Below, one piece after another: positions 9,644 through 20,960 of a DNA stretch of 64,000 nt. The translations under genes and the position numbers were made by a program. The notes below the pieces were generated by a model. The model was not told the DNA's origin and did no database searches. It worked only from the letters and a program-made list of their open reading frames with translations. Source of the stretch: Lantana camara. Lineage: Eukaryota > Streptophyta > Magnoliopsida > Lamiales > Verbenaceae. Numbering within the stretch: position 1 is the stretch's first letter; every line of letters starts with the position of its first letter. Location of the stretch: positions 97,082,001-97,146,000 of the forward strand of contig CM074856.1 of NCBI GenBank assembly GCA_037501455.1, in the 5' to 3' direction.

Positions 9644-12600
9644 TGTAACATCCCGATTGTTCAGATTTCCAGGTACGCCGTAACGAGAGGGTTTTACGTG
9701 CTTTAAATTATTTAATTACGTATTTGAATGTTATTTTATTGCTTATATGATTATTTGAATTGATATGAAATTAAACGTTTATATTTATGAACTTTGAATT
9801 TTAACTTTTAAGTTTGCATGCTCGTAATTTGCTCGTTATATGCCGGAATTCAATTCCGATTTTTGTGAAATTTTGATATGCGTGACATATGTGAGTTATG
9901 ATTATGCTTGCATGCTCGTTTTATGTTTTTGGGTTCGTTTGTCAAGGTTTTAAACCTTAAGTATTTGACGAGGGACATGAGGGCCTAACTAGTTTTAGCG
10001 TGCCTTGTGTTCCGGAGTCCTTAACTTGAGCTCGGGAATTCGGATTCGAATTCCGGAAGATGCGTCGGACTCGTCACGAAGAAAGGAAACTTTTGAACCT
10101 AGTTTGGTATTTTTCTAAGGTCATTTGGACCCCCGTTTTTTGCCCGGATTGATCAGCTTGTGTTATAGCCACCTTCTTTGACTAGTCTTGCAATTGTGGG
10201 CCCAAACTAACCTTACCTAAGCTTTAACCTTGGTTGATATGATCTTGATTCATCTCTCTCTTTCCCTTATCAGCTCCATTACGTTCAATATCCCAAAGAG
10301 AGAAGGAATAGCAGCTGATCCATGGAGAAAAGAAGAAGAAGAAAACCCCTTTCCCATATCTTGTGATTTTGGAGTCAAATCTCTTCCATATTTCATCAAC
10401 TCTTGAAGGTATGTATATTTTCAAATTCTCTATGATTATATGATGATTTTGATCCATGAATTTCATCCTTTTGGTTTAGATTTAATGTGAGTTTGGGGAT
10501 ATGCATGAATAGAAAGGGTTAGGGCTCATATCTTGCTTCCATGTTTTAGTTTGCTTTGTGGCTGATTTCTTGCTTATAAAATGAAGTATATGGACTTGTT
10601 TCTTTGATCATTTGATGCTTAACTGATAGTATATGATGTTTGGATGATTTTCTCTTGAGATCCTTTGATGAAATTATGAGATTTTGAGCCCCAAACCTAA
10701 GCTAGAAATCTGCTCCCCTGTATTGGAACTGCTGTGACGCTTTGTGCCTTGTTGCTTGAGTTAATGGCTTCGTTTTCATGTGAATTTGGATGGAGATGTT
10801 GTGTACTAATTTCTTTACATGTTATCCCTGCTCTTGCAAGCCTTTAGATCCATTTTCAGCTCCTAAATCGAAATATGAAGCCTATATGTATACTATGTGC
10901 GAACTGAACTGCTGTCACGTTTTTGAGTTCAAATGATTGAATTCTTACCTCCAATTTCGTGTGCTAAAGCTTGGTTACATAATATACATGTTTTTATATG
11001 AATGTACTTCGTTTTTCCATCATTTTATGCTTTATTTTGGCCACAAACTTGAGTTCTTGCACCTTAGAAACTGCTGCTGCAGATCTGCTCATTTTCACCA
11101 AGTTGCTGTCACGTTTTTGGGGTTTGTTTGATGGATTCTTCCATCCAACTTCGTGTATTAATGCATGGTTATGTGGTACATATGTTACTCTATGAATATG
11201 TTTTGTTTTGCCTTGATTTCATGTTCCATTTCAACCTCAAACATGACAATATGCCCTGCTCTTCCCGGTTTGAATTGCTGTCAGAATTTTAGTCCGTTTG
11301 ATGACTTCTTGAACTCCATTTCGTGTGAAATTTCATGGACATGAAGTATATGAGTTGTTCTACATGTTAGCTAAATGTTCTTGGGCTTTTATGCCCTGTT
11401 TTGCCCTGGTTTCATACGTCATTGCTGCTGCAAATTGGAGACATGGCATCGCTTAATTTCATTCCTTCCTTGCATCAGTTTTTATGGTTGAACTTTGAGA
11501 TGTTTGTTGTTGCTTCTTATGGCATGTTAAGGTGGTGATTTAGTGTTCATTCCATGCATGTTATATGTGTGTTTGAGGCCTAAGAATCCCTCCCCAGCCT
11601 GCTGCACGAAATGCCCTCCTTTGCCTTCAAAAATGAACTGCTGCGTTTTGTTTCTCTTCATGCCGAGGATCATGACACGGCCGTGTCCAATTTGTGCTGT
11701 TTTCTGACACGGCCGTGTCAAGGCCTCGACTTGGGCATCCGATTTATTTAAATTCGGACACGGCCGTGTCCGTTTCCTTTGTGTTTTGGACATGGCCGTG
11801 TCATGTGTCACGGTGGTGCCTCGGGGGAGCTTCTTTCGTCGTTTCGTTGCTTTTAATTGCTTTCTCTTGTCCCGTTTGTGACCTATATGCATTGTTAGCT
11901 TAATTTATTATGTGTTATCTTGTATAATATGAATTTATAGCTTGATTTGCTTGCTCATTTTCGAATTATGACTTCATATGTGCGATATGCTCCTCTAACG
12001 TGTGTTTATGACTTCTTGCCTTGTTTATATGCCTCACATGATCAATCCTTGCTCTTTATATGGTATGAAAACTTTGATAACATGTTGTATGATATGATAT
12101 GCGTGTTATATGAAACTTATGGATTCGTTTGACGTGATTTATGAGACATATGATTAAATATGAATTTGTATGCATTATATGTCAATTTGTTAAGCTTCAT
12201 ACGCATCACTCACATTCATATGCATTTGCCGAGCGTCAATATGGTTCATTTTGAGTCTAAGTTGTCCCTTGTTCTTTGTTTTGCTCTTAGGTTTGTTCCG
12301 GTTGTGAGGAAGTGGTTCATTTGACTCCTTTTGGCCCGTTTTGTCCGGTTTGGTCGACAAGGAGAGGTTTTCTTTCCTTTTAGTTATGATGACCTAAAAC
12401 CCTATTTGTATTTCGAACCCGCATGCGATATATATATGTATATCTATATAGATATGTGTTTTGATATGTATTTTGGGGTTTTTGCCCCGTTTGTCAAGAG
12501 GCTTTGAAAACGCTTTTATATGTATGTAAGATCTATTTTCGTTTACTTTGTTAAGCTTTGATAAGTGTGTGTGAGTATAAGCATGGTATGACTTGTGAAT

Positions 12601-13644
12601 AAGCTTCATCTGGTAAGTGTGATAAGTATAAGAATATATGTTTGTTTATCTGTGTGATGGGCCCCGGAGATTGTGGGTAAGGGAGACCCGGGATGACCAT
12701 GGGGTCGCCGGTTACGACCCCTGTGCACTTCTCCACCAACTGGAGACTTAGTTCTCCTACGCCGACGGAGCGCATTTTGGCATGGCCGTCGAAGGAACCG
12801 GGCGGGATCCTCCGGTTCACAAGTTTCGTTCTGTGGTGGGTTGAGAGGGGCACCTCTCTTCCCCAAACGGTGTGGAGGTGGGATTGATTTATGATTGGTT
12901 TTGTATTTCGCTTCGCCTTTGTTTCTGAAGTAAGTGGGTTGGATTTAAGTTTTCGGTTCGTTATGTTTCATTTATGGTTGTGAAACGGGGGCGGATTTCT
13001 AAACTCTAAAACTTGACTGGATTTGGCCTTCGGCCCTAAACTTCTTTCTTTATATATATTACCACGGGTTAAATGTTTTAGAATGCAAAAACTGTGCCCG
13101 GTTCATGAACCCTTTCAGCTTTGTTTATGCTTTGCCATTATGTATATGTATGGGTGAGTGTGTTAGCCCCCTCACCAGTCTCTAGGACTGACCCTCGTTA
13201 TTTCTATCTTTTTCCCCCTTTTGATTTGAGTTTGCAGGTACCCGTTTTGTGAGATTTGGAGCTAGGCGGTTGTCTTTGAGTCTTGGTTTTGGCGAGCTTG
13301 AGTCTCATGCATTGTATTTTCGTTTTCTTTATATATTTTGGCTAATTCTGAAATATGTATAAGTTATGATTTTAAATTCGAAATTGTAAAGGTCTTTGTA
13401 ACTTGAATTATTATTTTTGATATGTCTCGAGTATGTTTGTCTGTTTGGGAGATTCTGGTGCTTCCGCATTCGTTATTTGTTTTATTGGGTGCTCTGAGTA
13501 GGATCTAGACCGCCTAGCTCAGGTTGGATTTTTTTGTTTGTCACCCGTTAGCTATGGTTTGATGCGTGTACGGAGTCTCCATTTCGTTTCACGTGTTGAG
13601 CTATGGTGCGGGGGATGTGGCGCCCTTCGCTTCGGGGTGTTACA
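9644..13644 (+). mobile_element. 3' LTR of element A
   Basis: Nearly identical to the 5' LTR over its whole length and carrying the same landmarks: donor near 10410, palindromes 11674-11803, hairpin 13176-13190, inverted-repeat arms 13259-13270 and 13509-13520, and terminal GGGGTGTTACA. It keeps about 46 bp at 9947-10000 that the 5' LTR lacks. Frames here are copies of those in the 5' LTR. Confidence 0.9.
11674..11803. repeat. four palindromes in two 32-bp pairs (3' LTR A)
   Basis: Centres are 11680.5, 11712.5, 11763.5 and 11795.5, distances 32, 51 and 32 bp. Three are perfect (GACACGGCCGTGTC twice, GGACACGGCCGTGTCC once). The fourth has one change. The 5' LTR copies differ by single changes that arose after insertion. 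Confidence 0.9.
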
Positions 13645-13649
13645 GAAAT

Positions 13650-15701
13650 TGATGGAACTAGTATATGTGGATTCCCGTCAGCCCAAGCTTCCCCGGTTCA
13701 CCAAATACACTAAGTCCCGTGCCCCCATTCATTGTGAACATTCATTTCTCGCCAAAACTTTTGGGTAGGAAATTCAATTTAAAGGCTTAACGTTGAAAAC
13801 ATTGTCCCGTTAAAAGACTCGATATAGATATATATATATCTTTGGCCAAAATCTTGCACATTAGGTATATTGGGGTCATATCCTTTAACTAATAGAAGAA
13901 AAACCCACCTGGTAGACAAAAGAACCCGACAAATACCTCACTGGTCAGCCTCGTCTCCCACTGGATCAATATTTGTGTGACAAAGGTAATGTGAGACTCA
14001 ATTATGACCACATTTGACGCTCGGCAATGCAATGACATGCTATGGAATTCTTGAAATGTAATATTAGATTCAAATATGTTCATGATGGCCATAGGATGAA
14101 ATTAAGCACATAATTCATCAAATTTCATTCAATATACGATAAGATCGTATTCATTCACGTTCATAGCGTTTATAACTTTCATACTTTTCATTCTTGCATT
14201 CATAAAACTTTCTAGGTCATAAATCAATCATAATTCAAAGCTTAACCAATTCATGTTGCATATAAACATATCACAAATATGAATAACAACCATTACATAA
14301 GCATTAAAGAGATCTTCCAAGGCTGCCAATTCAAATGACATGGCCATGTTGCATTTTCAAAGGAATTGGACACGGCCGTGTCCGAGGTTTAAAAATTAAA
14401 ATTCCCAAGTCGAGGGCTTGACGCGGCCGTGTTGAGTTTTTAAAGCATTTGGACACGGCCGTGTCCGATTTTCTGAAAATATTTTTCGCAAGTCGAGAGC
14501 CCAACACGGCCGTGTCCGTTTTCAGTTCAAAGCTGACACGGTCGTTTTGAAAGAGAAAACAGAGCAGAAGCGCTGTTTCTGCATGGGAAAAGCTTTGGAA
14601 AGCAGGGGCTGCAACAAGGAAGCTCTTAGGTACACTTAGACATGATTTCAATCCACATAATTCATACGAATCATGCAATTCATTCATAGTTACAAGAATT
14701 CACACAAAAAGTTGGCAAAAGATCATCCAATTCCAAGCTTTCATTTATGGAAGCTTCAATCTTCAATAATGGCAAATCATACTATAATCAACCAACACCA
14801 AATTCAAGCAAATAGAAATGGTAAGGAAGCTTCAAACATCATCTTTCATGCATCAATTCTCAAACCAAACCGAGAGAATCCAATGTTCAAGAACCAACCC
14901 CAAATATGCTATCCAAGCCCTTATACAAAACACATGAATCCTTCACTCATGCCAAGCTATTCATAGATGAAAAGATAGAGAAGGAGATGGAGATTATAAA
15001 TCATCAATTACCTTGGAGAAAGCTCGGATGGAAATTAAACTTGAGCTCAAGGTTTGGATGATCAACAATGGAGGGTTTTCTCTTGCTCCTTGTGGAGATG
15101 ATGATGATCGAGATTTGTGGAAGCATAATTTAGAGGCATTAGGGTAGGATACGGGTTGCTCCAAGTCCGGTTTGTTTAAGAAAAAGGTTCAAACAAGTTA
15201 TAAAGTCGAGGCCATGGAAAGGTTCGTTGTCGAAGGTTCAAATGGCATCAAAATGGTATAAGGTCAAGTCCAAAGGATAGGTAACAACGAAATAAGTTCA
15301 ACGCCGAAAACGGATCTCGGTTTCGAGGTCTGGAGCTCAAGATATCGCGAAAACCGTTCAGGGTTGCCTATTATTCAAATAGGTCCCTAAACTTTCAAAA
15401 AGTGGCAATTAAGCCCAAACTCAATTTCCAATTGAGTCCAAAACATTCAAAAAAGTTACAATCAAGCCCACGGATCACACGACACACGTAATTTCATTCA
15501 ATGATCACCAAATTCACGAAATTCACATTCTCACAATTTCATTCATATATTCAAATCTCACACTGGAATTCATACGAAATTTAAACAAATAATTCGAATT
15601 ATAAACGAATTCAATTAATAAATCAAAATACAAAATCATATAATTAAATGTAATTGCGCACGTAAAACTTACCTGCACGTGTGAAAACGCGGGGCGTTAC
15701 A
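13650..15701 (-). mobile_element. solo LTR B1, second part (5' end of the LTR)
   Basis: The sequence resumes after GAAAT (13645-13649), the target duplication of element A. It aligns in order with the uninterrupted solo LTR B2 (for example ACTAGTATATG...CCCGTCAGCCC in both). It ends in GCGGGGCGTTACA at 15701. It carries three palindrome pairs at 14337-14548. No protein is supported; frames through 14331-14687 run across the palindromes only. Confidence 0.85.
14337..14548. repeat. six palindromes in three 32-bp pairs (LTR B1)
   Basis: Palindromes of the type GGACACGGCCGTGTCC are centred at 14343.5, 14375.5, 14426.5, 14458.5, 14509.5 and 14541.5. Centre distances are 32, 51, 32, 51 and 32 bp. 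The second and fourth are perfect 16-bp palindromes and the others have one or two changes. This is the longest regular array in the window. Confidence 0.9.
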
Positions 15702-15706
15702 CATGC

Positions 15707-16410
15707 ATTGTATATCCTGTTTGCCTGACCTGCATGCTTGAACATAATTCCACCCCTATGTATTAATTACTGCTGACTCCTGTCTCCAATTTTTATAACT
15801 AATAACGTACAGTGGAGTTATGCCTGCCTGATTGCCTGTCTATATATATATATGTGTGTGAGTACCCCCTTCACTCAGTCAGTTCGCTGACCCCTCCCTC
15901 TCGTTGTTTTTAGTGTCTGTCTTGCAGGCTCTGTGGTCGTTAGGCGGGAGTCTTTTGAAGTCTTTGATCGAGTCTTGGTCCTGTTTGCACTGCATCGTAC
16001 CGTACCACTATTTCCTGCTTGTAACTGGGCTATGTAAGCCACTCTGTATTGTTATTACTTTATTGAACTCGGGATAGGTTTCTAGGGCCCTAGTTGAACC
16101 CGTTTATATGTTATTGCATTGTATTGATTCGGGACAGGTTAGGACAGGATCTTGAACTAGTTGAACCCGTATTTACATTCTTGTATGAATTGAAATTTTA
16201 TATTGGATAGTGATTGCATGATCACATTGCTTCCGCATTCTTTGTTTTGTTGAATTGATTGGTACAGGGTCTAGTCCCGCCTAACAGGTTGATTTTTTTT
16301 TAATTCTGTCTCCGTTCACCGTGAGCTTGGTTCATGTATGGACTTCCATTTCATGTGTGGACCGGGGTCTCAGTGCGGGGGATGTGGGGCCCTCCGTTCG
16401 GGGTGTCACA
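15707..16410 (+). mobile_element. Tekay-type LTR F, 3' segment
   Basis: This continues LTR F after B1. It carries a (TA)n run near 15841-15852, the hairpin GTCAGTTCGCTGAC (15878-15891), a TTGCAG acceptor-like site at about 15927, the left arm GTTAGGCGGGA (15939-15949) and the matching right arm TCCCGCCTAAC (16275-16285). It ends with GTGCGGGGGATGTGG and GGGGTGTCACA at 16410. Sequence from 16411 matches the inside of an A-type LTR, so F itself sits inside LTR A'. Confidence 0.75.
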
Positions 16411-18740
16411 ATACCTAAGTCTTAACCTTGGTTTATATGACCTTGATTCATCCCTCTCTCTCTCCCTTATCAGTAGCATTTCGAACCACACACCCAAGAG
16501 AGAAGGAAAAGCTGCTGCAATGGAGAAAAAGAAGAGAAGAAAGAAGACCCCTTTCTCTTGCCTTGTGATTTTTGAAGCAAATTTTCTCCATACTTCTTCA
16601 TATCTTAAAGGTAAGTATATTTGTGTATTCCCCTCTCTTTTATGTATCTTTTGATCCATGAAATCCATGTTTTAATTCAGATTTAATAAGGGTATGGAAG
16701 CTTGCATGAATAGTTAGGGTTAGCTCATATTTTGAATCCATGTCTTAGCTTGAGTTTAGGGTTGATTTCATGCATCTTTGGTGATTATATGAGCTTCTTT
16801 GCTTCCATTCTTGATCTATACTTCATGCTAGAGGTGTTAGGGTTGATTCTCCATTGATAACATGAATGAAAGCTTGAGTTTTTGGGCATGAAACTGGAAA
16901 TTCGAACTGCTGCAAAACTGCTCATTTCTTACCGAACTGCTGTCATGTTTTTTAGATCAAATGATTGAATTCTTGCCTCCAATTTCGTGTGCTAATGCTT
17001 AGTTATGCAATATACATGTTGTTCTATGAATGTTCTTCGTTTTTTCCTGATTTCATGCTTTATTTTGGCTGCAAACTTGAGTTCTTGGACCTTAAAAACT
17101 GCTGCGAATCTGCTCCTTTCTCACCAAGTTGCTGTCATGTTTTTGAGGTTTCCTTGATGGATTCTTACATCCAATTTCGTGTATTAATGCATGGTTATTG
17201 TCACACATTTTACTCTATGAATATGTTTTGTTTTGCCTTGATTTCATGCTTCATTTCAGCCTCAAACGTGAGAATATGCCCTGCTCTTCCTGGTTTGAAT
17301 TGCAATCAGAATTTTAGTTCGTTTGATGACTTCTTGAACTCTATTTCGTGTGAAATTGCATGTACATGAATTATATGAGTTTTTCTACATGTTAGCTAAG
17401 TGTTTACAAGCTTTCATCCCCTGTTTTAGCCCCAGACTTGAAGAGTATGACCTGTTGCATTCCTTCCTTCTTTGTGACAGATTTGGTGCATGAGTTTTGA
17501 GCTGCTTGTTGCTGCATTTTAAGGCATGAATTGGTGATGTTTTGGTGTGTATTTCATGCATGATATGTGTGTGTTTGAGGCCTAAGAAATCCCTCCAAGA
17601 GTTGCTGCAAACTGCCTGTTTTGCCCTGATTTCATGCCCCTTTTAAGCTGCGTATGTGAGCTTGAACGTAACTTAATTTCTTTCCTTCCTTTCAACGTTT
17701 TGTGTGGCTGTTTTGATGCTCAAAAGCTGATCATATGAATTTGTTTTGTTTCCTTTTTGATACATGATACTTGGTAGATATGTTATGGATGAATTCTCCT
17801 TGAAACCTTTTGATGAATTTCTTTGAGCAAGAATATGTGATGCATCTCTTCCCTCTCTTCACTTTAGCTTCGGTTCTTGTATGAATTAGGGCATAAACCT
17901 TTGAATCTATGATGCATATATCTTGTATATTTTGTTGGTTTGATGTTAGTATGGTTTGGTTTTGGTTCTTGGTGAGTTTGAAGGCTAAAATCTAGTTTTG
18001 GTCAATGGAAGCGGATCCACGGGCGTGGATTTTTGGCTTTGATCAAATCCACGGTCGTGGATAGGACTCTAGCAGCAGGGACGTTTCTGTCCCCAGATCC
18101 ACGGCCGTGGATCTCCCCTTTTGAAAATATCCACGGCCCTGGATCTGGAAAACTTGAGTTTTCTTGCCCGAACTCTATTTCTTTGTCCGTTTTGTTCGTT
18201 TCCCTCCCCTACCTTATTCCTAAGGTGTTGAATACTTGTTCATACGTATGATATGTGATACTATGGCTTGTCATTGCTTGAATTTGGTATGTTTTATCTT
18301 AGAATTATGTGTTATATGCGTTGTGTTAAGTTTGTGAATTCGTTGGACGTGAAATGTGCTTTATATGATCTAAGTGCTCTCTTACATGCATGTGTGACTT
18401 CCTAACTTGGTATTTGACATGTATATGAAGCTCGTGAGCATGTTTAACGTGGAAAATGTGAGCTATGTTTCGACGTGATTCAATATGACCTAATGTGACT
18501 TAAGTGTTAATTTCATTTCATTCTTTATGCATAATTTGCATCCATACGCATATGCCGAGCATTTAATTGGTTCATGTTAAGTCTAAGCTTGTCCTTTGCC
18601 CTTTTGTTTTGTTCTTAGGTTTGTCTCGAGGTTGAAGAGGTGGTTCCTTTTGTTTGGTTTGGTCGACAAGGTGGAGTTTTCTTTCCTTTTAGCTATGATG
18701 ACCTACAATATTACGTGCGTTTAAGCCCGCATGCGATATA
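16411..18740 (+). mobile_element. Tekay-type LTR A', first part
   Basis: From 16411 the sequence matches the inside of LTR A beginning at about 3867, so the first 500 or so bases are missing, cut off by LTR F. The backbone is close to A (for example AATTCTTGCCTCCAATTTCG in both). It has a donor TTAAAG|GTAAGT at 16611, four palindromes of a different sequence type at 18015-18144, an acceptor at 18618 and a second donor at 18671. It stops at about 18740 where minus-strand LTR A'' begins. Confidence 0.8.
18015..18144. repeat. four palindromes in two 32-bp pairs (LTR A')
   Basis: Palindromes of the type ATCCACGGCCGTGGAT are centred at 18022.5, 18054.5, 18104.5 and 18136.5, distances 32, 50 and 32 bp. 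The arms (ATCCACGG) differ from the GGACACGG arms of LTR A although the rest of the LTR is closely related. Confidence 0.9.
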
Positions 18741-19956
18741 ACCCGACACGTGCAACGAAATGGGAACTCCGCACACGTATCAAGTTACAGCGAACGGGTG
18801 ACAAACAAAAACCCACACACTAGCTACGCGGTCTAGACCCTCATTCAGAGTGCGCAACAAAACAAAAACAAATGCGGAAGCAACCAGGGTCACCAATATA
18901 CAAACATACATGCTATATCAATACAAATTATACATAATGTGCCCATCCAAGACCAAGGAATCATACAAGTTCAAGTTCGAGTTCGAATCAAAGTTCATAC
19001 AAAGCTTATACATAGTACCATACTTATACATGTTTATACGTAGTACCATATTTATACATAGTACCAAAACGGGAAAGTAAAGATGCAAGGATGCAAAAGA
19101 CTCCACTATCAAACTCGAACGACTCAAAGTAAAAGACCACAGCCTAGCACGAACCGAAGACCTGCACCTGCAAACTCAAGAAGAAAAAGAGGGAAAAAGG
19201 AAACAACGAAGAGGGGTCAGTCCTAAAGACTGGTGAGGGGGCTAACACACACGCACCCGTACGTGAATATAGAGCAGAGCATATACAAAATTTAGAGGAT
19301 TCATGAACCGGGCATGGTTTTTGCAATCCAAAACATTTTAACACGTGATAACATATATATAGAAAAGGTTTAGGGCCGAAGGCCAAAATCGACCAATTTT
19401 AGGATTTAGAAGTCCACTCCCGTTTCACGAATCGTAGATGGAACCAAAACACACACCACTCGGCGAGTACGAGTGTAAACCAACCAACCTTCTTCACAAG
19501 CCAAAACTCAAAACTTAACACATACGAAGGCATAAAGCAAACACGCACATACCTCTTCTTCGGGGGATGGAAGGGTGGCCACCCTTCGCATCCAACATGC
19601 TTATATGTCAGGGTCGTGATTTTCATGACACTCACGTCCAAGGACTCCGTCCCCCACTAACCTCCTAATGGGTTTCGGGTTGATCCTACTGAAATGGAGT
19701 CCGTACTCGGGAGTAACCCGACGGCCCGACGCCATCCCGGGGCTCCTTGTACAAAACTCCGGGGCCCAATACGAAAATCACGCACACTTATCACATTTAT
19801 ACAAAAGACTTATCTTTTAAAGCCAATTCTCACTAGAACATATCCCACACACGCCAACCCTTTTTAAAACAAAGAAATGAAAAGATAGCTTACTTATACG
19901 TAAAAGTATTTTTCAAACGTTCATAACAAAAAGGCCAATTCCCACAAAATACATAT

Positions 19957-20005
<49 letters not shown>
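19957..20005. repeat. (CA)n(TA)n microsatellite
   Basis: A run of CA repeats passes directly into TA repeats. It lies in the part of LTR A'' that corresponds to the TA-rich stretch near 6074-6100 in LTR A. Confidence 0.95.
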
Positions 20006-20517
20006 CACATGCGGGCTTAAATCATATTTAGGGTTGTAGGTCGTAATAACTAAAAGAAAGAAACCTCACCTTGCCGACTAAACCGACGAAACAAACTCAA
20101 ACCCTTCTAAGAGACCACCTCCTCAACCATGAAACGAACCTAAGAACAAAACAAAGATCGAAAGACAAACTTACACTCAAAATGAACCAATTAGATGCTC
20201 GGCGAATGCATATGAATGCAAGTGATGCAAATGAAACAACAAGAGATAGCATAATCAAGCGTTCAAGATCAATTCGAGTAAAGCTTGTGTCAAATAAATT
20301 CGTAAAATTAATACAAGACATTTATCATATAATATAACATGTTCACATAGCATATGAGTCATACAGAATAAAAGAAGGTATTAGAAAGCACAAAACAACG
20401 CATGAAAGTCATGCTCGCGTGATCGAAATATTTAAGATTTTATTATATAAAACTACTTCAAATAACTCAATAATCAAATATATATAATATATGTATACCT
20501 CCAGCCACATAACATAG

Positions 20518-20519
<2 letters not shown>

Positions 20520-20575
<56 letters not shown>
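20520..20575. repeat. (TA)n microsatellite, about 28 units
   Basis: An uninterrupted alternating TA run of about 56 bp. It makes a spurious minus-strand frame rich in Ile-Tyr, which I do not report as a gene. Confidence 0.98.
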
Positions 20576-20577
<2 letters not shown>

Positions 20578-20828
20578 TGCCACTTACTATTTGGAATCAA
20601 CATAATTTGCAAGGGAAATAAATCACGTAATAAAAGTGTTAGCATCAAATTCTTATTAAATACATAATATATATGTATATATACCGCACGTAGATTGCAT
20701 GCATCTTATCAAACCCCTACACTATATATGCAAGTAGCTACTTAACGAAAAGAACAAATATTGCAATTTCCTCCACCAAGCACGGTTGTCAGCTGCAATC
20801 TCTGAAATTAAAAACCAATTCGAAAGTA

Positions 20829-20960
20829 GGACACGGACGTGTTGGTCTTTAGTTCAAAATGGACACGGTCGTGTCCGATTTTATAAAATTTTCGCAGCCA
20901 TACTCGAAGATTCAACACGGCCATGTCCATTTTTCAAACAAATCGGACACGGCCGCGTTG
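20829..20960. repeat. four palindromes in two 32-bp pairs (LTR A'')
   Basis: GGACACGG-type palindromes are centred at 20836.5, 20868.5, 20920.5 and 20952.5, distances 32, 52 and 32 bp. Each has zero to two changes from the perfect form. Confidence 0.88.

Larger units (their letters stand above)
3338..13644 (+). mobile_element. complete non-autonomous Tekay-type element A (LARD-like)
   Basis: The element is bounded by the exact 5-bp target duplication GAAAT at 3333-3337 and 13645-13649. It has a 5' LTR of 3,955 bp, an internal region of 2,351 bp and a 3' LTR of 4,001 bp. It has a recognisable primer-binding site and polypurine tract but no gag or pol. Such large, non-coding LTR elements are called LARDs and depend on proteins from related coding elements; a Tekay element such as E is the natural helper by family resemblance, which is an inference. 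It lies inside solo LTR B1, itself inside LTR F. Confidence 0.9.

Noticed and set aside
14337..14548. CRISPR-like array of short repeats with regular spacing
   Set aside because: The repeats are palindromes without direct-repeat identity over a CRISPR length, spacing alternates between 32 and 51 bp, there are no cas genes, and the host is a plant.
20409..20648. A 79-codon minus-strand frame with a long Ile-Tyr run
   Set aside because: The run is a translation of the (TA)n microsatellite.
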